DNA from: Saccharomycopsis fibuligera x Saccharomycopsis cf. fibuligera
Taxonomy: Eukaryota > Ascomycota > Saccharomycetes > Ascoideales > Saccharomycopsidaceae
Assembly (NCBI GenBank): GCA_001936135.1
Contig: CP012809.1
Coordinates: forward strand, 2,591,501 to 2,655,500
Reading direction: 5' to 3'
DNA: 64,000 nucleotides
The notes under the pieces are model-generated. The model searched no databases, was not told where the DNA came from, and saw nothing but the letters and a program-made list of their open reading frames with translations. Positions within the stretch are counted from its first letter, which is position 1. Each line of letters opens with the position of its first letter. This document shows, one piece after another, positions 37,401-48,149 of the stretch. A program made the translations under genes and the position numbers.

Positions 37401-38671
37401 ACAAATTGTCCAATCGCTATGCGCCAATGCCAAGAGCTGAAGAAGCAATATCTGCCGGATTAGCAGCAAAGGCACCTTCAATGAAACGGGCGGTTTCTAC
37501 CATTGGCAGTCAAAAGCAAAGTAGATCACCAAACAAGTATATTCCCATTCCGGATTCAGTTAGTGCTATTTCTGCCGCTATGGCAGCTAAGGCGCCATCT
37601 TTGAATACTCAAGTTACCAACACTGTAGGAGAAAGAGATTTCACATTGAAAGAAAATTCCAAATTTATTAAACCGTCTGTTGGATTTTCACCAAAAGCTG
37701 GTACTGGCTCAAGAATTGAATCTACTGCTACATCCGCTCCTGATTTGGATATTGAAAGAGAAATTGATTTAAAGAGTGATAATAAACTTAAGATTAAGGT
37801 TACGGAGAACCATTGGCTCGGTAGTGCTATTCAAAGATCGCCTACTAAAAATAAACAAGAAGTATTGAATCTTATTCATGAAAAGCCAAAGTTCTATCAA
37901 AGTATTGAGAATCAAAGAAAGCTTCACGAAGAGATGTTAGCAGAAGAGGATGAGGAAGAGAATGTGGATGAAAAGAAGAAAAAGCAAAAGCAAGAAGAAA
38001 TGGTGGATCTTAAAAGCATTCAACTTAGAAGAACTGCTAAGCCAGAGTCACCATTGAAGAAAGATAGAATTTTTGATGAGATTCCAGACTTTGTTAAAAT
38101 GAGAAACAAAAAACAGCAGCAGCAGCAGCAGAGGCAATCAGACAACAATTCCAATCCAAGTAGCCCTTCAAGAAAACCAAAAGAAGAGACTTTTGATTTT
38201 AAGAAAAACTTGAACTCCAGCACTTCAGAAACTAGAAAAAACAGATTTTCTTCACCTTCGCCTTCAAGTTCTCCATCACAATTGGCATCTGGTGCCAAAG
38301 ATGCTGCTAACATGCCAACTGATTCATTGGAAATAATTAACAGGATCAGAGCAAAGTCTCCAGAACGCCTTACCCAAATAGAAAAGCAAGCAAGAGATGC
38401 TGCTAACCGATTCAAGGAGCTACCTGAAGACTCAGAGCAAATCATCAACAAGATCAGATCCAGATCCCCCGATAAGATTTCTCAATTTGAGAGAAACAAG
38501 ATGAATACTTTCAAAGAAATGCCAGATGATGCATCGGAGATCATTAACAAGATTCGTTCTAAATCTCCTCAGCGTATCAGTGAGTTCGAGAAGGCTAGAA
38601 AGAGCAAATTTGACAACGTGCCTGAAGATGCCATGGAAATTATTAATAGAATTAGAAAGGCTAAAAATTGA
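34428..38671 (+). CDS. large disordered repeat protein, unrecognised, spliced
   Basis: Exons 34428-34522 and 34630-38671 give 1378 aa. Donor GTATGT at 34523, branch TACTAAT at 34610-34616, acceptor CTCTTTAG. Exon 1 encodes MESMSLYEYQNDQSDVDVSD and an acidic helix that continues across the junction as a charged coiled coil. Most of the rest is Ser/Pro-rich and disordered, with many S/T-P sites (RSPSPT, SPSR) suggesting CDK or MAPK phosphorylation. Two related blocks lie at about 960-985 and 1000-1025, each of the form N-(R/K)-Y-x-P-(M/I)-P then ISA-x-x-AAKAPS. The C-terminal 115 residues hold four copies, period about 36, of a motif like EIINKIRSRSP. I do not recognise the family. A cytoskeletal or cell-polarity role is possible but is only a guess. 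Confidence 0.85.
34523..34629 (+). other. intron of repeat-protein gene
   Basis: A 107-base intron with donor GTATGT, branch TACTAAT and acceptor TTTAG. The split Arg codon rejoins as CGC. Confidence 0.88.
38320..38671 (+). repeat. C-terminal tandem protein repeat, four copies
   Basis: Copies start at about 38326, 38434, 38539 and 38635. Shared core: (E/Q)IIN(R/K)IR followed by (S/A)KSP or SRSP, then an amphipathic stretch (QIEKQ, QFERN, EFEKA) and an acidic PEDA/PDDA turn. The last copy is cut off after IRKAKN. Confidence 0.85.
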
Positions 38672-39113
38672 GCTATTTTTTAGTTAATTTAAGCTTTTGT
38701 TTTTATTGTTTTTCTTTTTTTTTAAAGCTAGGAATTACTGATTATATACCCACTTAATTTCGTTACAAATTACATTCATTTCATAGACTTTGCTTGGAAT
38801 AGTAAAAGAAGTTTGCGCTTTTGTAAAAATTTTGAAAAAGCGTAAGAAAAATAAGGTCACCATATTTTTATACTCAATACATTGACACATGTTAAAAAAA
38901 AATACAATTACGCTCGCACTTTACCACTACACTAAGTAAACCCTATGGGTCGTCACTGGTGGTCAAAACCCGCAACTTTATTCATTATGCCGTCAATGTA
39001 TATATTATTAATGTGGTTGTCTTCACCAACTTTCAGACAGGCGTGAATTAGTGGTACTGCTAAACTATTATTTCTCATATTATTCATCGCATCCAAATCA
39101 TAGCATAAGCCAC
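38672..39113. other. convergent gap, repeat-protein gene and AVO3
   Basis: 442 AT-rich bases of facing 3' regions. No gene seen. Confidence 0.6.
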
Positions 39114-42100
39114 TCAAGCATGGCGCAATTTGTATCTGTCTTTTTTGATGAGATTTTCCAAAGCCTTTTTATCAGAAAACAATTGAAGTATAAATGATCT
39201 AGCCGACTGTTTGTAGCTGTAATTTTCCAACATATACATCACTGCTAAGTACAAATCTGGGCCAGTAAATCTTTCTTTGTATTTTGATTCAAGCTTTGTC
39301 AAATGTTTGATCGAACTGCTGGAAGTAATACCAAAATTTGAAATAAAATGGATGATTTTCAAATCAATAGAATTGGAAAGTCTTGGTTCGGGAGTGTCTT
39401 TGTAGACTTGATATTCTGCTCTATGAAGAAGCTCAGATGATGTGCTTAAGGAGCTGTCAGAAGACAACAAACTTTGATGCTTTTTGCCTTTCCCGTTTTC
39501 CAAAGACAACTCTGGTAAAATTTTTTCATTCTTCTTTGTGGCTGATACTAAATCATCACCTAGAGCACTTGTCAGTATTCCTCTCACTTGGAAATAATCT
39601 TCCAACTTTTTGGGAAGACAGAAATTCGTAGGATTATTATTAACATCCAACGCGACGTCCCAATCATATTCGTCCAAGATTTCCAAGCCTTCTGCAGTAT
39701 TGCTTAATAACCCCAACACAAAAAAAGCTGTTCCTTTGACACTCCAAACTTCAGTATTTTTGCAAATCTCAATTATGTCCTGCATAATTCCAGATTCATC
39801 CACCATTGAAATGGCCAATTCTGATGAACCAATGTGTCCAACTGACCATAAACAACCTTTGAGTCTAAGAAGTTTTGATTCGTCACTTGATTCATTTGCT
39901 AGCTCTTTAATTGTATCGACAAAAATATGGAAATGGTTTGTGGATTGCAAAAGGCTGATTCCTGATTGAGTCTTTACCAACTCGCCATAAAAATGATGCG
40001 GAATCAGTTTTCTGTCGGCCCCTGCTCCCAAAGCACTATTGTTATTTTGACTCACCGCCGCCGCGGCCGCTGCTGCTGCTGCTACCACAACACTATTGGA
40101 ACGATTATTCAAACCGGCACCATTTTGGGGGTGTTGTTTGAATGGCGAGTATTCATCATTAAGCAAATTTTCAATTTCCAAAACGTATAAATAGTTTTTC
40201 CTAGTAAACCAATCACGCATTTCTTTTTCAATAAAGTCAATTTCAAGCAAGTAATTAAACCCAAGTGGGGTGGAAAGAAATCGGAGCAATAATGGGGCAC
40301 CAATGTTACCTAATTGATCTAAAGAAGGTCTATACTTTACCACTTCCATAATATGTTCCGGCTCAAGACAAGACTTATCCAAAATTTGCACCGCAACATT
40401 ACAAATTTCCATATCAGGATCATATAACTGATTAACTAAAAGATTAGTGGCCCATTTGGAGCATGACTTATTTTTTGACTCGCTTAAGACTTTAGATAAA
40501 TGCTCGGTAGCAAATAACCTAACAGACGTATCACAAGAAGTTAAAGCATGAGCAAAAATTACTCTCAATTGACTTGGAAAAGTGAAATCGAATTCTGGTA
40601 AAAAAGTTAAAATCAAATCTTCCCTTCCCCGTTCATTGATAAGGTGTAAAAAAATGCTAAAAAGTTTCCATTTGCGTAGTAATTTGAGCCCAGTTTGACT
40701 CTTACTAAGTACTCCAAGCATTTTAAAGTATCCTGAACTCAACGTTGTTTCCAAATTATATCTGCTAAAAATTGGATTTTCAGCATATAGTCCACTAACT
40801 GGATCAACTTGGGCTAAACATTCAGCAATTTGCGGCAATAATTTGTTTTCCGCAAGGTATCTTGTTCCTTCTTGATGTGATAATAACATTTCAAAAAGAG
40901 CGACTCCAGTATTGATGTATTTTTGATAATTTTTGGATTTTTTGATGAGTAAGAACTTCTTTTTGAATGGTCTGTAAAATGAAAGCATTTTTTTCAAAAA
41001 TTTGAATTGGTACTTCAAGCAATCGTCAAATTTTTTGGGTATCTTGAGAGGACCTTTGATGATTTCCAAGATAATATCCCATTTCCAATCAATAAATCTT
41101 TTTGTAAACAAAACTTTTGTTTCGTCAATCATTTTCTTTAGCTGCATATCATCAATATTCGAACTGACATATGACGCCACAGTTTGATTATATTTCAGGT
41201 AGGAATCAAATATTTTTGGTGAAATGTTATAGGTGGTTCTGTTTTTGTAAAGCTTTCTCGTCATTTTTTCGAATTGAAAAGCCGCACTTTGAGCAGTCTG
41301 CGTTCCAGAAATCAGTACCAATGAGTTGTCTCTAAGAGCGCAAATCTCAAAATAAGGCTCCCACAAAGACTGTGGTAATAAACTCACAGCATAGTTAAAC
41401 ATCTCCGTTAATAAATATAAGGATTTACGACGATTAATATCATCAGCACTGGTTTGGGCAATTTCTAGCACTTGTTCAACAAGCCCACATTTTAAAAGCA
41501 CGGCAAGCAATACGCTAGTGTAATGGTTTACCACGCTCACTTGGTTAATATTAGATACATTTAATGTTTGATTAGTACTATTGTTGGAAGGCACTATTTG
41601 TGAAATACGTTTATGATTTGCTGATGTGCCATTGAGCCAAGGTAGAGGTCTAATTTTCAAAATGTCAAAGAAAATATCCATAAGCACGTCTCTCAAAATT
41701 GGAATATTGTATGCAAGACAAGCAATCAAAATTTTCAATATTTGAAAATCATTTACCGCAAAGGCGGATAATCCAATCCACGTCTTTAGAAAACTGGATA
41801 TAATGAATGCATTATTATGTAGTCTTTCGACACTGAGATGTGTCTTTGGTTTCATAGCGCTTTTGTCGAGTTGATCACTTACCATCTTGTCAGGCAAACT
41901 TGTAAAATTGTTAGCAAAATAGTTAATAATCTGGCCAAGTTCTTCACCATTTCGGAGATATTTTCTTGACTCGGGCAAGTCTAAAACTTTTGTTATTATT
42001 AAACCGCACATGGACGCCATTTCAGGAGGACCTTCACTAATGATTTTGAGTATGGGTTTGATCCCATTAGCTTCATAAACAAGCTTTGGATTCAAAAGTA

Positions 42101-43241
42101 AAAGCTCGCAGAGTGTTTCGGTAATAAGGTCTTTCAATTCGTCGTCTGTCGAGGTAACAATTATAGCCAAAGTTTTTACTACCCCTACACTTAACTCTTC
42201 GTAACCTCTGTCAATATCAAAGTAACGCCTTATTAGCTTGATTGCTTGCTCTCTTTCCACTGTGAACTCTGAAGAACCAGTTAAGGATAATATTAAAAAA
42301 AAATGTACCCTCAAGGACTTTATCAATCTTAATGACTGTATATCGGTAATGACATACCTTGCGATTCTATAACCACAAGCAATGACTTCCTTAGAAGTGC
42401 TCAATAATAAGAATTGTATTCGATGACCCAATGTGGAGAACACCAAGTTATTGACCAATTCTGGATTGTTTTTGAGTAAATCTACCAACTGATTTGATTT
42501 TTGAATATAAAATTCTTCTTCTTCATTTTTCTGCCCCAATGCTTGTAAAATGTCACTCAATATCCAAGTCGTACTTCCTTCTGACACCATTAGTGGTGGC
42601 TCTTCTGGATCTTTGCCCAGCTGCTCACGCCTTAGCACATTTTCATCTTCAAACCTCAAATCATTATCATCGTGACTATGATGATGATGGTGATGATAAT
42701 TATCGGGCAAAATTGGCGTCGTATTGCTTGAATTATGGGCGCTAGTGAAGACTATATTTTGAATCTGATCTGGTGGCTGTAAGGAACTTTCATCAAGAAA
42801 TCGGCTATTATTATCATTGCTTTTTATATAAGAAAAACTTGAACTAAGATTATTACTATTGTTGGCTTCTTGGGCTTGAATTCTTTTGGACGCTTCAATC
42901 TTACGCTGGAGGGTGACAATGTTCCGGTTCACTTTATTCAACTCGAATTGAGCTTCGAGCCTTTTGGCCCTCCGCTGCTGTGGATCTCTGTCATATTTGC
43001 CATTAGCTATTTCATTTTCAGTGGTTTTCAATAATTTTTCCGCTCCTTCGCGTAATTTCTTTTGAGTCTCTAGCTGTGTTTGCAAATCAAAGAGATCAGT
43101 ATATGATGACGTTCGTTGTCCGTCGTGCTTGAAGGAGTAGTTGGGCTGCTGGAAGCTTTGCGAGGAGTTATTCATGTTCTGATAAAACAGTCCAAAGCTG
43201 TTGTTGACATTGTTGTTGGCATTGTTATTCATACTGGTCAT
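39114..43241 (-). CDS. TSC11: AVO3/TSC11, TORC2 subunit (Rictor homologue)
   Basis: Core scaffold of TOR complex 2, which controls actin polarity and sphingolipid synthesis through Ypk1. The frame opens at a TTG; the first ATG gives 1375 aa. After an Asn-rich N-terminus comes an HR1-like coiled coil at about 45-120 (LQTQLETQKKLREGAEKLL, VTLQRKIEASKRI). The armadillo-type Rictor N domain follows at about 240-580 (GLIITKVLDLPESRKYLRNG), then middle and C-terminal Rictor domains including LWSVGHIGSSELAISM and GTAFFVLGLLSNTAEG at about 1150-1220. Size and motifs match yeast Avo3. A short Ala run coded by GCN repeats lies near residue 1075. It is a single exon, divergent from CMC2. Confidence 0.9.
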   Translation of the reverse strand: MTSMNNNANNNVNNSFGLFYQNMNNSSQSFQQPNYSFKHDGQRTSSYTDLFDLQTQLETQKKLREGAEKLLKTTENEIANGKYDRDPQQRRAKRLEAQFELNKVNRNIVTLQRKIEASKRIQAQEANNSNNLSSSFSYIKSNDNNSRFLDESSLQPPDQIQNIVFTSAHNSSNTTPILPDNYHHHHHHSHDDNDLRFEDENVLRREQLGKDPEEPPLMVSEGSTTWILSDILQALGQKNEEEEFYIQKSNQLVDLLKNNPELVNNLVFSTLGHRIQFLLLSTSKEVIACGYRIARYVITDIQSLRLIKSLRVHFFLILSLTGSSEFTVEREQAIKLIRRYFDIDRGYEELSVGVVKTLAIIVTSTDDELKDLITETLCELLLLNPKLVYEANGIKPILKIISEGPPEMASMCGLIITKVLDLPESRKYLRNGEELGQIINYFANNFTSLPDKMVSDQLDKSAMKPKTHLSVERLHNNAFIISSFLKTWIGLSAFAVNDFQILKILIACLAYNIPILRDVLMDIFFDILKIRPLPWLNGTSANHKRISQIVPSNNSTNQTLNVSNINQVSVVNHYTSVLLAVLLKCGLVEQVLEIAQTSADDINRRKSLYLLTEMFNYAVSLLPQSLWEPYFEICALRDNSLVLISGTQTAQSAAFQFEKMTRKLYKNRTTYNISPKIFDSYLKYNQTVASYVSSNIDDMQLKKMIDETKVLFTKRFIDWKWDIILEIIKGPLKIPKKFDDCLKYQFKFLKKMLSFYRPFKKKFLLIKKSKNYQKYINTGVALFEMLLSHQEGTRYLAENKLLPQIAECLAQVDPVSGLYAENPIFSRYNLETTLSSGYFKMLGVLSKSQTGLKLLRKWKLFSIFLHLINERGREDLILTFLPEFDFTFPSQLRVIFAHALTSCDTSVRLFATEHLSKVLSESKNKSCSKWATNLLVNQLYDPDMEICNVAVQILDKSCLEPEHIMEVVKYRPSLDQLGNIGAPLLLRFLSTPLGFNYLLEIDFIEKEMRDWFTRKNYLYVLEIENLLNDEYSPFKQHPQNGAGLNNRSNSVVVAAAAAAAAAVSQNNNSALGAGADRKLIPHHFYGELVKTQSGISLLQSTNHFHIFVDTIKELANESSDESKLLRLKGCLWSVGHIGSSELAISMVDESGIMQDIIEICKNTEVWSVKGTAFFVLGLLSNTAEGLEILDEYDWDVALDVNNNPTNFCLPKKLEDYFQVRGILTSALGDDLVSATKKNEKILPELSLENGKGKKHQSLLSSDSSLSTSSELLHRAEYQVYKDTPEPRLSNSIDLKIIHFISNFGITSSSSIKHLTKLESKYKERFTGPDLYLAVMYMLENYSYKQSARSFILQLFSDKKALENLIKKDRYKLRHA

Positions 43242-43535
43242 TTTCGCTCCATTGCTTGGGTATTGCAAGCCAGCGATTGGTTTGAAATGAACTACTGTCT
43301 ATTCACTGGTTATGCTGGATTTGGACTGCTCCTGCCTGAGCATCGACAGCGGCCTTTGCACTGATCTCCTGCTTTACCCGGGAGTCCCATTGTGGCGGTA
43401 TCTCTGCGCAAAAAGCGCTTTTTTTTTTTTTTTATTTCTTTGAGTTCGTTGCATTCATTTGAACTAACCCAGTACTACTAAAGCGAAGAGCATCACCCCA
43501 AACCGTATACGACGATATAACAATAATACCATAAC
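43242..43535. promoter_or_regulatory. divergent promoter, AVO3 and CMC2
   Basis: 294 bases with a T run at about 43420-43435 between two start codons. Confidence 0.6.
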
Positions 43536-43911
43536 ATGCATCCACTACTTGAAGGAGAAAGATTTAACCGTAAGTATTCGCTTCCCCTTTTTAAAGTTTC
43601 CCCTTTTCTGGTCTGCTCATACTAACAGCATCATAGAATGCGAACACTTCATCGAGGCGCTTAATGAATGCCATAAAGCAGAATATATAAAGAAAGTTTT
43701 TGGGCTTTGCAACGTGCCAAAAGACAACCTTTCCAAATGTTTACACGAAACTAGGGTGGCACAGAGTGTTGTCGATTTACAAGCAAGAAAAAAGAAGCGT
43801 GAAAACATCGAGAAAAAATGGAAACAAATGAGAGAAGAGGAGTATGGCAAGGACATGAAGTTGAAAAAAGTCATTGAAGAAGAAATGAAGAGAAGAGGCG
43901 AAAAAGCTTAG
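43536..43911 (+). CDS. CMC2: CMC2, twin CX9C mitochondrial protein, spliced
   Basis: Intermembrane-space protein needed for cytochrome c oxidase biogenesis, imported by the Mia40 disulphide relay. Exons 43536-43569 and 43637-43911 give 102 aa. Donor GTAAGT at 43570, branch TACTAAC at 43620-43626, acceptor ATCATAG; the split codon reads CAA. The product starts MHPLLEGERFNQCEHFIEAL, close to MHPQLEAERFHSCLDFINAL in Saccharomyces Cmc2. The twin motif is visible: C-x9-C in CEHFIEALNEC and again in CNVPKDNLSKC, separated by HKAEYIKKVFGL. The C-terminus is a long charged helix (KKWKQMREEEYG). Confidence 0.93.
43570..43636 (+). other. intron of CMC2
   Basis: A 67-base intron, the shortest in the window, phase 1, with a perfect TACTAAC ten bases before the acceptor AG. 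Confidence 0.92.
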
Positions 43912-44224
43912 AAATGGCTTCTTGCGCTGTTGTCAGCTTTTTGTTCCTAATTTTGCAACAAAAAATAAAATATCTTTGCTAGCTTTTTGTCTTTGGTTTT
44001 TTTTTTTGTTTTTTTTTTTTGTTGGTTTTATGGTATTTAATGGAGTCGCGCTATTGCGCTGTATGATATATTTAACGAGTTTTTTCTTGTATATAATTTT
44101 AATTTAAGCAAAAAATTTTTAGACGCTACTACACTGAAAACGATTTTACAGTGAAACATCATGTATTAGAAAAATAGTAACAGTAATAATAATCATAATG
44201 GTGGCGAATGTAGAAAGCATCGAA
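43912..44224. other. convergent gap, CMC2 and PUP3
   Basis: 313 bases of T-rich then A-rich 3' sequence. No gene seen. Confidence 0.6.
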
Positions 44225-45020
44225 CTAATCTTGACGAGTTTTGAGAAGTTTTTTGACAACTTTGTCCTTTGTTATGATGTAGACAACAGCACCCCAACCA
44301 GAAAGAGCATCTCTATCAACTGCATTTAAAAGTGCCTGACTCACAGTTTCAAATAAATCTTCAGGGCCGAGATTTGGTTCGTATAGGGATTCGCACATAC
44401 CATACAACTGGTCAGTGGCGGTACCGGAAACAACAAAATCTTTAGCAAAATCTATACAACCAATGGAGTCAAATCCGCATATGAATGGCTTGTGTGTCAA
44501 TGAATTTATACCAGCAACCACTGGACCGGTAAAATATGGACCAAATCTTCTTTGATACAAAGTTGAGGAAACCAAGTTTGCGAACGTTTCAGGTTCAATA
44601 GATCTTTCTTCTCTCAATTTGTACAAGTTGGTTTTCAATCTAAACACCTCTGATAAAGTCGTCACATCTGTAGCTAAACCAGTCAATGCTAAGAATGTAT
44701 GATCATAGTGAAACACTTTTTCGAAATTATTGGACACACCAAGCGACTGATTACCGAGACGCAAATCAGAGGCGATGGCGACACAATCTTTACCCACCAT
44801 TGCCACGGCAGAGCCACCTTTACAAAAATGTCAGTAAAACTTTCTTCATCAACCAGTTATCTCTCGTAGAACATTACATTTTTTGCAATGTTATCCGCCC
44901 AAAATGACAGTTTGCAATTGGCCGCCAATGCTAATTGATGGTGGCAACTTTGACAAGTGCCATTCACTATAGCTTTCGCAATTGAATAAACATACCATTG
45001 ATAGAACTTGGATCAGACAT
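44225..45020 (-). CDS. PUP3: PUP3, 20S proteasome beta-3 subunit, spliced
   Basis: Non-catalytic beta-3 subunit of the 20S core particle. Exons are 44996-45020 and 44225-44817, giving 205 aa, the same length as Saccharomyces Pup3. Donor GTATGT starts at 44995, acceptor GTAAAG ends at 44818. The spliced start reads MSDPSSINGGSAVAMVGKDC against MSDPSSINGGIVVAMTGKDC in Saccharomyces, which settles the junction. Family stretches include LRLGNQSLGVSNNFEKVFHY, RRFGPYFTGPVVAGINS, FVVSGTATDQLYGMCESLYE and DALSGWGAVVYII. As in other beta-3 subunits there is no N-terminal catalytic Thr. Confidence 0.96.
44818..44995 (-). other. intron of PUP3
   Basis: A 178-base intron after 25 coding bases. The best branch point is TACTGAC (minus strand, 44830-44836), one mismatch from consensus. 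A GGTGGCAA sequence on the plus strand at 44940-44947 resembles the Rpn4-bound PACE element. Confidence 0.88.
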
Positions 45021-45857
45021 TATTATTTATGTGAAGCTGTAATTGAAGATCAAAACCCTTGCTGTGATTAGTGAAGGGTAAAAGGGTGATATAGATGCTT
45101 TAATCGTGGCAATAGATTCCGGTATGCTATCATATTCCAATGAGCCGCTTTTGTTTTCTTTGAGTTGATACAGCAGCACTACTCGATATTTTCAGCATTC
45201 GCTCAATTTTTGGTTGGGAGCGCTGTCCTAATGTACCACTGAGGTGGAACTTCTGACAACAACAGCATTATCATCAACCCAGTTTTTATCATCATCTATT
45301 TTTAATTTATAATTATATCTTTTATATCTCGATCTCTAACAGAAAAAAAATACGTATATATCACAATAAATAAGCTTTAAGGTGGCGTTTGCAACCCTAG
45401 CTGACCTTAGCTTTCTGGCGCCCCATTTTTTGGTCAGCGACACCAATGCCCGTTCCAATAGCCATTGACATGGCTCAATCGGGAAATAGTTTGTACATCG
45501 GCATTGCATAAATTTTCTCGAGAGCGTGCAATGATCTGTACAAAAAAGTAAGATTAGTGTTTTTAAAGTAAAAATTTCCATTGAATAGTGGGAAAATAAG
45601 GAAGCTAAATAGTTTCTGGTCCTCGTTGCTCTGAAAGAGATCTATTTGCGGCAAGTATACATGCATAACTATAGGTTTCAGCTATGTCAAGTAATAGATA
45701 GAGGATATTTCTGCTAGGTTTTTAGACACTATAAATGATGACAGTTTTCCAGTATTTGATATCATAAAAACCAAAAAAAAAGACCATAAAAAGATGGAAT
45801 ACTATCATTGAAAACTGCAATTATCATATTCCCTAATTTCTGCATATTAAGCTTAAC
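45021..45857. promoter_or_regulatory. divergent region, PUP3 and aspartic protease
   Basis: 837 bases. Short minus-strand frames around 45340-45660 were examined and match nothing known. No tRNA seen. Confidence 0.5.
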
Positions 45858-47387
45858 ATGATTTGCAAAGCTTTGAATACATTTTTATTTTTTTTCGCTT
45901 TGGCGCAGAGTATGCCTATTCTTGCTAAAAGAGACAATGGCTACCTCAAACTTGACCTTTACTACTATGAACAGTCCTTTTTGATGCTTCAGCTTGATGT
46001 CGGTACCCCAAGCAAAAACTATACCTTTGGACTTGATACGGGTTCTGCAGATTTGTGGATTGCTTCACCAGATGTGGGAGATAGCAGTTGTGAGTTTTGC
46101 GGAAGATTCAACACTTCAGAGTCTACAACTTGGAAAGAATTGAATGTCACTTACAATATGTCCTACACTACTGCTGATGCTTATGGAAGAATGGGTACCG
46201 ATGATATTGAGATTGCTGGAAAAACCATCAAGAATGCACAATTTGCAAGTATCGACAAGACAAACTTATATTATTCTGCTATCTTTGGAGTTGGTCCATC
46301 AGTGAATGAAAACATTTATGTTCCTCAGTATCCAAATGTCCCGGCAAGACTAACCAGTGATGGTATAATCAACCGTAACACTTTGTCGTTATATGCTGGC
46401 ACCAAGAATAGCACTGTTGGAGGTGCATTGCTTTTCAGCGCGATTGACCACGCAAAATACGAGGGCCAACTTACTCAGCTAGATTTGGTTCCCCAAGTTG
46501 AAGGGGCTACGGTAAAAAGCTATTGGGCCAATCTCCATGAATTTAATATCAAAGGCTCAAACACTACTATCCCGCTTCTTGATAACAGCATCACTGTGCT
46601 TTTCGATAGTGGATCTTCTGTTAACTTTTTGCCAAAGAGTATTTATGAGTATGTGGTTTATGAATACTTTAATGTCACCGACCCAAACACCGATACGGTT
46701 CCTTGTTACAACCCAGATACTATAACCTACAAGCTCGATAATGGATTTGAAATTGAAGTGCCAATGTCTGATAATATCTTTGATGCTGGTAATGGTAATT
46801 GCATCATTGGATTTTTGCAACTTTCAACCGACGACAACATGCATTTTGGTATTCCTGCATTGCAAAGAATTTACACTGTTTTTGATACTGAAAACATGAA
46901 GCTTTTAGTGGCACCAGCAGTTCAAACTGATGAGGAGGATATCCAGGTGATTTACAAAGATACTGACCTTCTGAAAGTCCTGGGTAACAAAAAGGTATTG
47001 TTTTCTGGAAGCTCTACGGTTGTTGCCTCTACTGCACTCAGTTCCGCCACGCAAGCATCTTCTGCTGTTACTACCACCAGTGCTAGCAGTGTTGCTACCG
47101 CTGCTGCCACTACTACATCTACTACCTCTGCGGAGGTACTTGGGGCTGCCAGCGCCAGCACAACTGAAAGTCTGGCTTTCTACGGCAGTACCACCACCTC
47201 TCCCACTACTCAGTCAACAGAAACCTCAAGTAAAGCAGCCGCAACAACTTCGGATCCAAGCAGGAGCACAGGCAGTCAAGAAATTGCCACCAGTCAATAT
47301 AGTGCTAGCAACCATAATGATTGGGATAATTATCGTACTATTGTTAGTACAATCTATTTGGAATCTAACCAATGTGGTGAAAATTAA
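45858..47387 (+). CDS. secreted aspartic protease, Bar1/yapsin-like
   Basis: Pepsin-family (A1) secreted protease of 509 aa. A signal peptide covers residues 1 to about 18 (LFFFALAQS), followed by a very short stretch to a Kex2-type Lys24-Arg25. The catalytic aspartates are D60 (LDTGSADLW) and D250 (LFDSGSSVNF). The domain ends near residue 360, followed by a Ser/Thr/Ala-rich tail of about 130 residues. The C-terminus (DNYRTIVSTIYLESNQCGEN) is hydrophilic, so there is no GPI signal. The near-absent propeptide, DTGSAD rather than DTGSSD, a Ser/Thr-rich tail and the non-GPI end recall the pheromone protease Bar1 more than Sap or yapsin enzymes. That subfamily call is inference. Several N-x-S/T glycosylation sites are present. 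Confidence 0.88.
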   Translation: MICKALNTFLFFFALAQSMPILAKRDNGYLKLDLYYYEQSFLMLQLDVGTPSKNYTFGLDTGSADLWIASPDVGDSSCEFCGRFNTSESTTWKELNVTYNMSYTTADAYGRMGTDDIEIAGKTIKNAQFASIDKTNLYYSAIFGVGPSVNENIYVPQYPNVPARLTSDGIINRNTLSLYAGTKNSTVGGALLFSAIDHAKYEGQLTQLDLVPQVEGATVKSYWANLHEFNIKGSNTTIPLLDNSITVLFDSGSSVNFLPKSIYEYVVYEYFNVTDPNTDTVPCYNPDTITYKLDNGFEIEVPMSDNIFDAGNGNCIIGFLQLSTDDNMHFGIPALQRIYTVFDTENMKLLVAPAVQTDEEDIQVIYKDTDLLKVLGNKKVLFSGSSTVVASTALSSATQASSAVTTTSASSVATAAATTTSTTSAEVLGAASASTTESLAFYGSTTTSPTTQSTETSSKAAATTSDPSRSTGSQEIATSQYSASNHNDWDNYRTIVSTIYLESNQCGEN

Positions 47388-47894
47388 CCCTTATTTTATC
47401 TTAGTTCTTCATTTCGTTTTCTCTTTTTTACCCAAATATTTCTCGTTTTCTTCTACTCTTTAATTCTATAGACCCTATGCATAAATGAACACTTTTCTTC
47501 TCTTTTGATTCAATTATAAAACCCGCGAACCGCGAACGCAGTGTCCGAACTAGCGTGCGTGACGCATGCTAACTACATGAAATACTCGTGGAATAGCTTT
47601 AGAACAAGCTTTTTGTGCATTGGTGAGATAACGCTGCGCTATCGGTATATGCATGTTGGTCAATCAAAGACCATTAATAATTAATGTGACAATTGTGGGT
47701 TATTGGAATAGAATATTAGAACTGAATATTAGCATCGATTAGAATTATAAATATAGAATGAATTAAAAACAAAGCATAGGATGAACTAAAAACAAAATAT
47801 AAAATTACAATAAAGTTACGACCCAGTTTGAAAAAGATTTTGTCTCAAATAATATACACCTGATAGAAAGACAGTAAAAAAACCAAATTAGAAA

Positions 47895-47932
<38 letters not shown>

Positions 47933-48149
47933 GTAAAGTCATAGCAAACGGAAACTAGTGGATGAGGATTGAAATGAATGGGGTCACCAAGAGGACACAA
48001 CCAGCGGAAGAATGATACAACAAGCATAAATGTTGAGATTTGGCGGTTACCATTCAGTTGAACCAAACCACACCAAACCAGAAAACAAGTTTTAGAGTCA
48101 ATCCATGTCAATTCAATTCAAAACCAGTTGAAAAACCAACCTAGAAACC
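47388..48149. other. convergent gap, protease and Zn2Cys6 factor
   Basis: 762 bases with an A run of about 30 at 47898-47928. No gene recognised. Confidence 0.6.

Noticed and set aside
45336-45660. Short minus-strand frames upstream of PUP3, one with an acceptor-like TTTTTTGTACAG
   Set aside because: No frame matches a known small protein and no first exon with donor was found.
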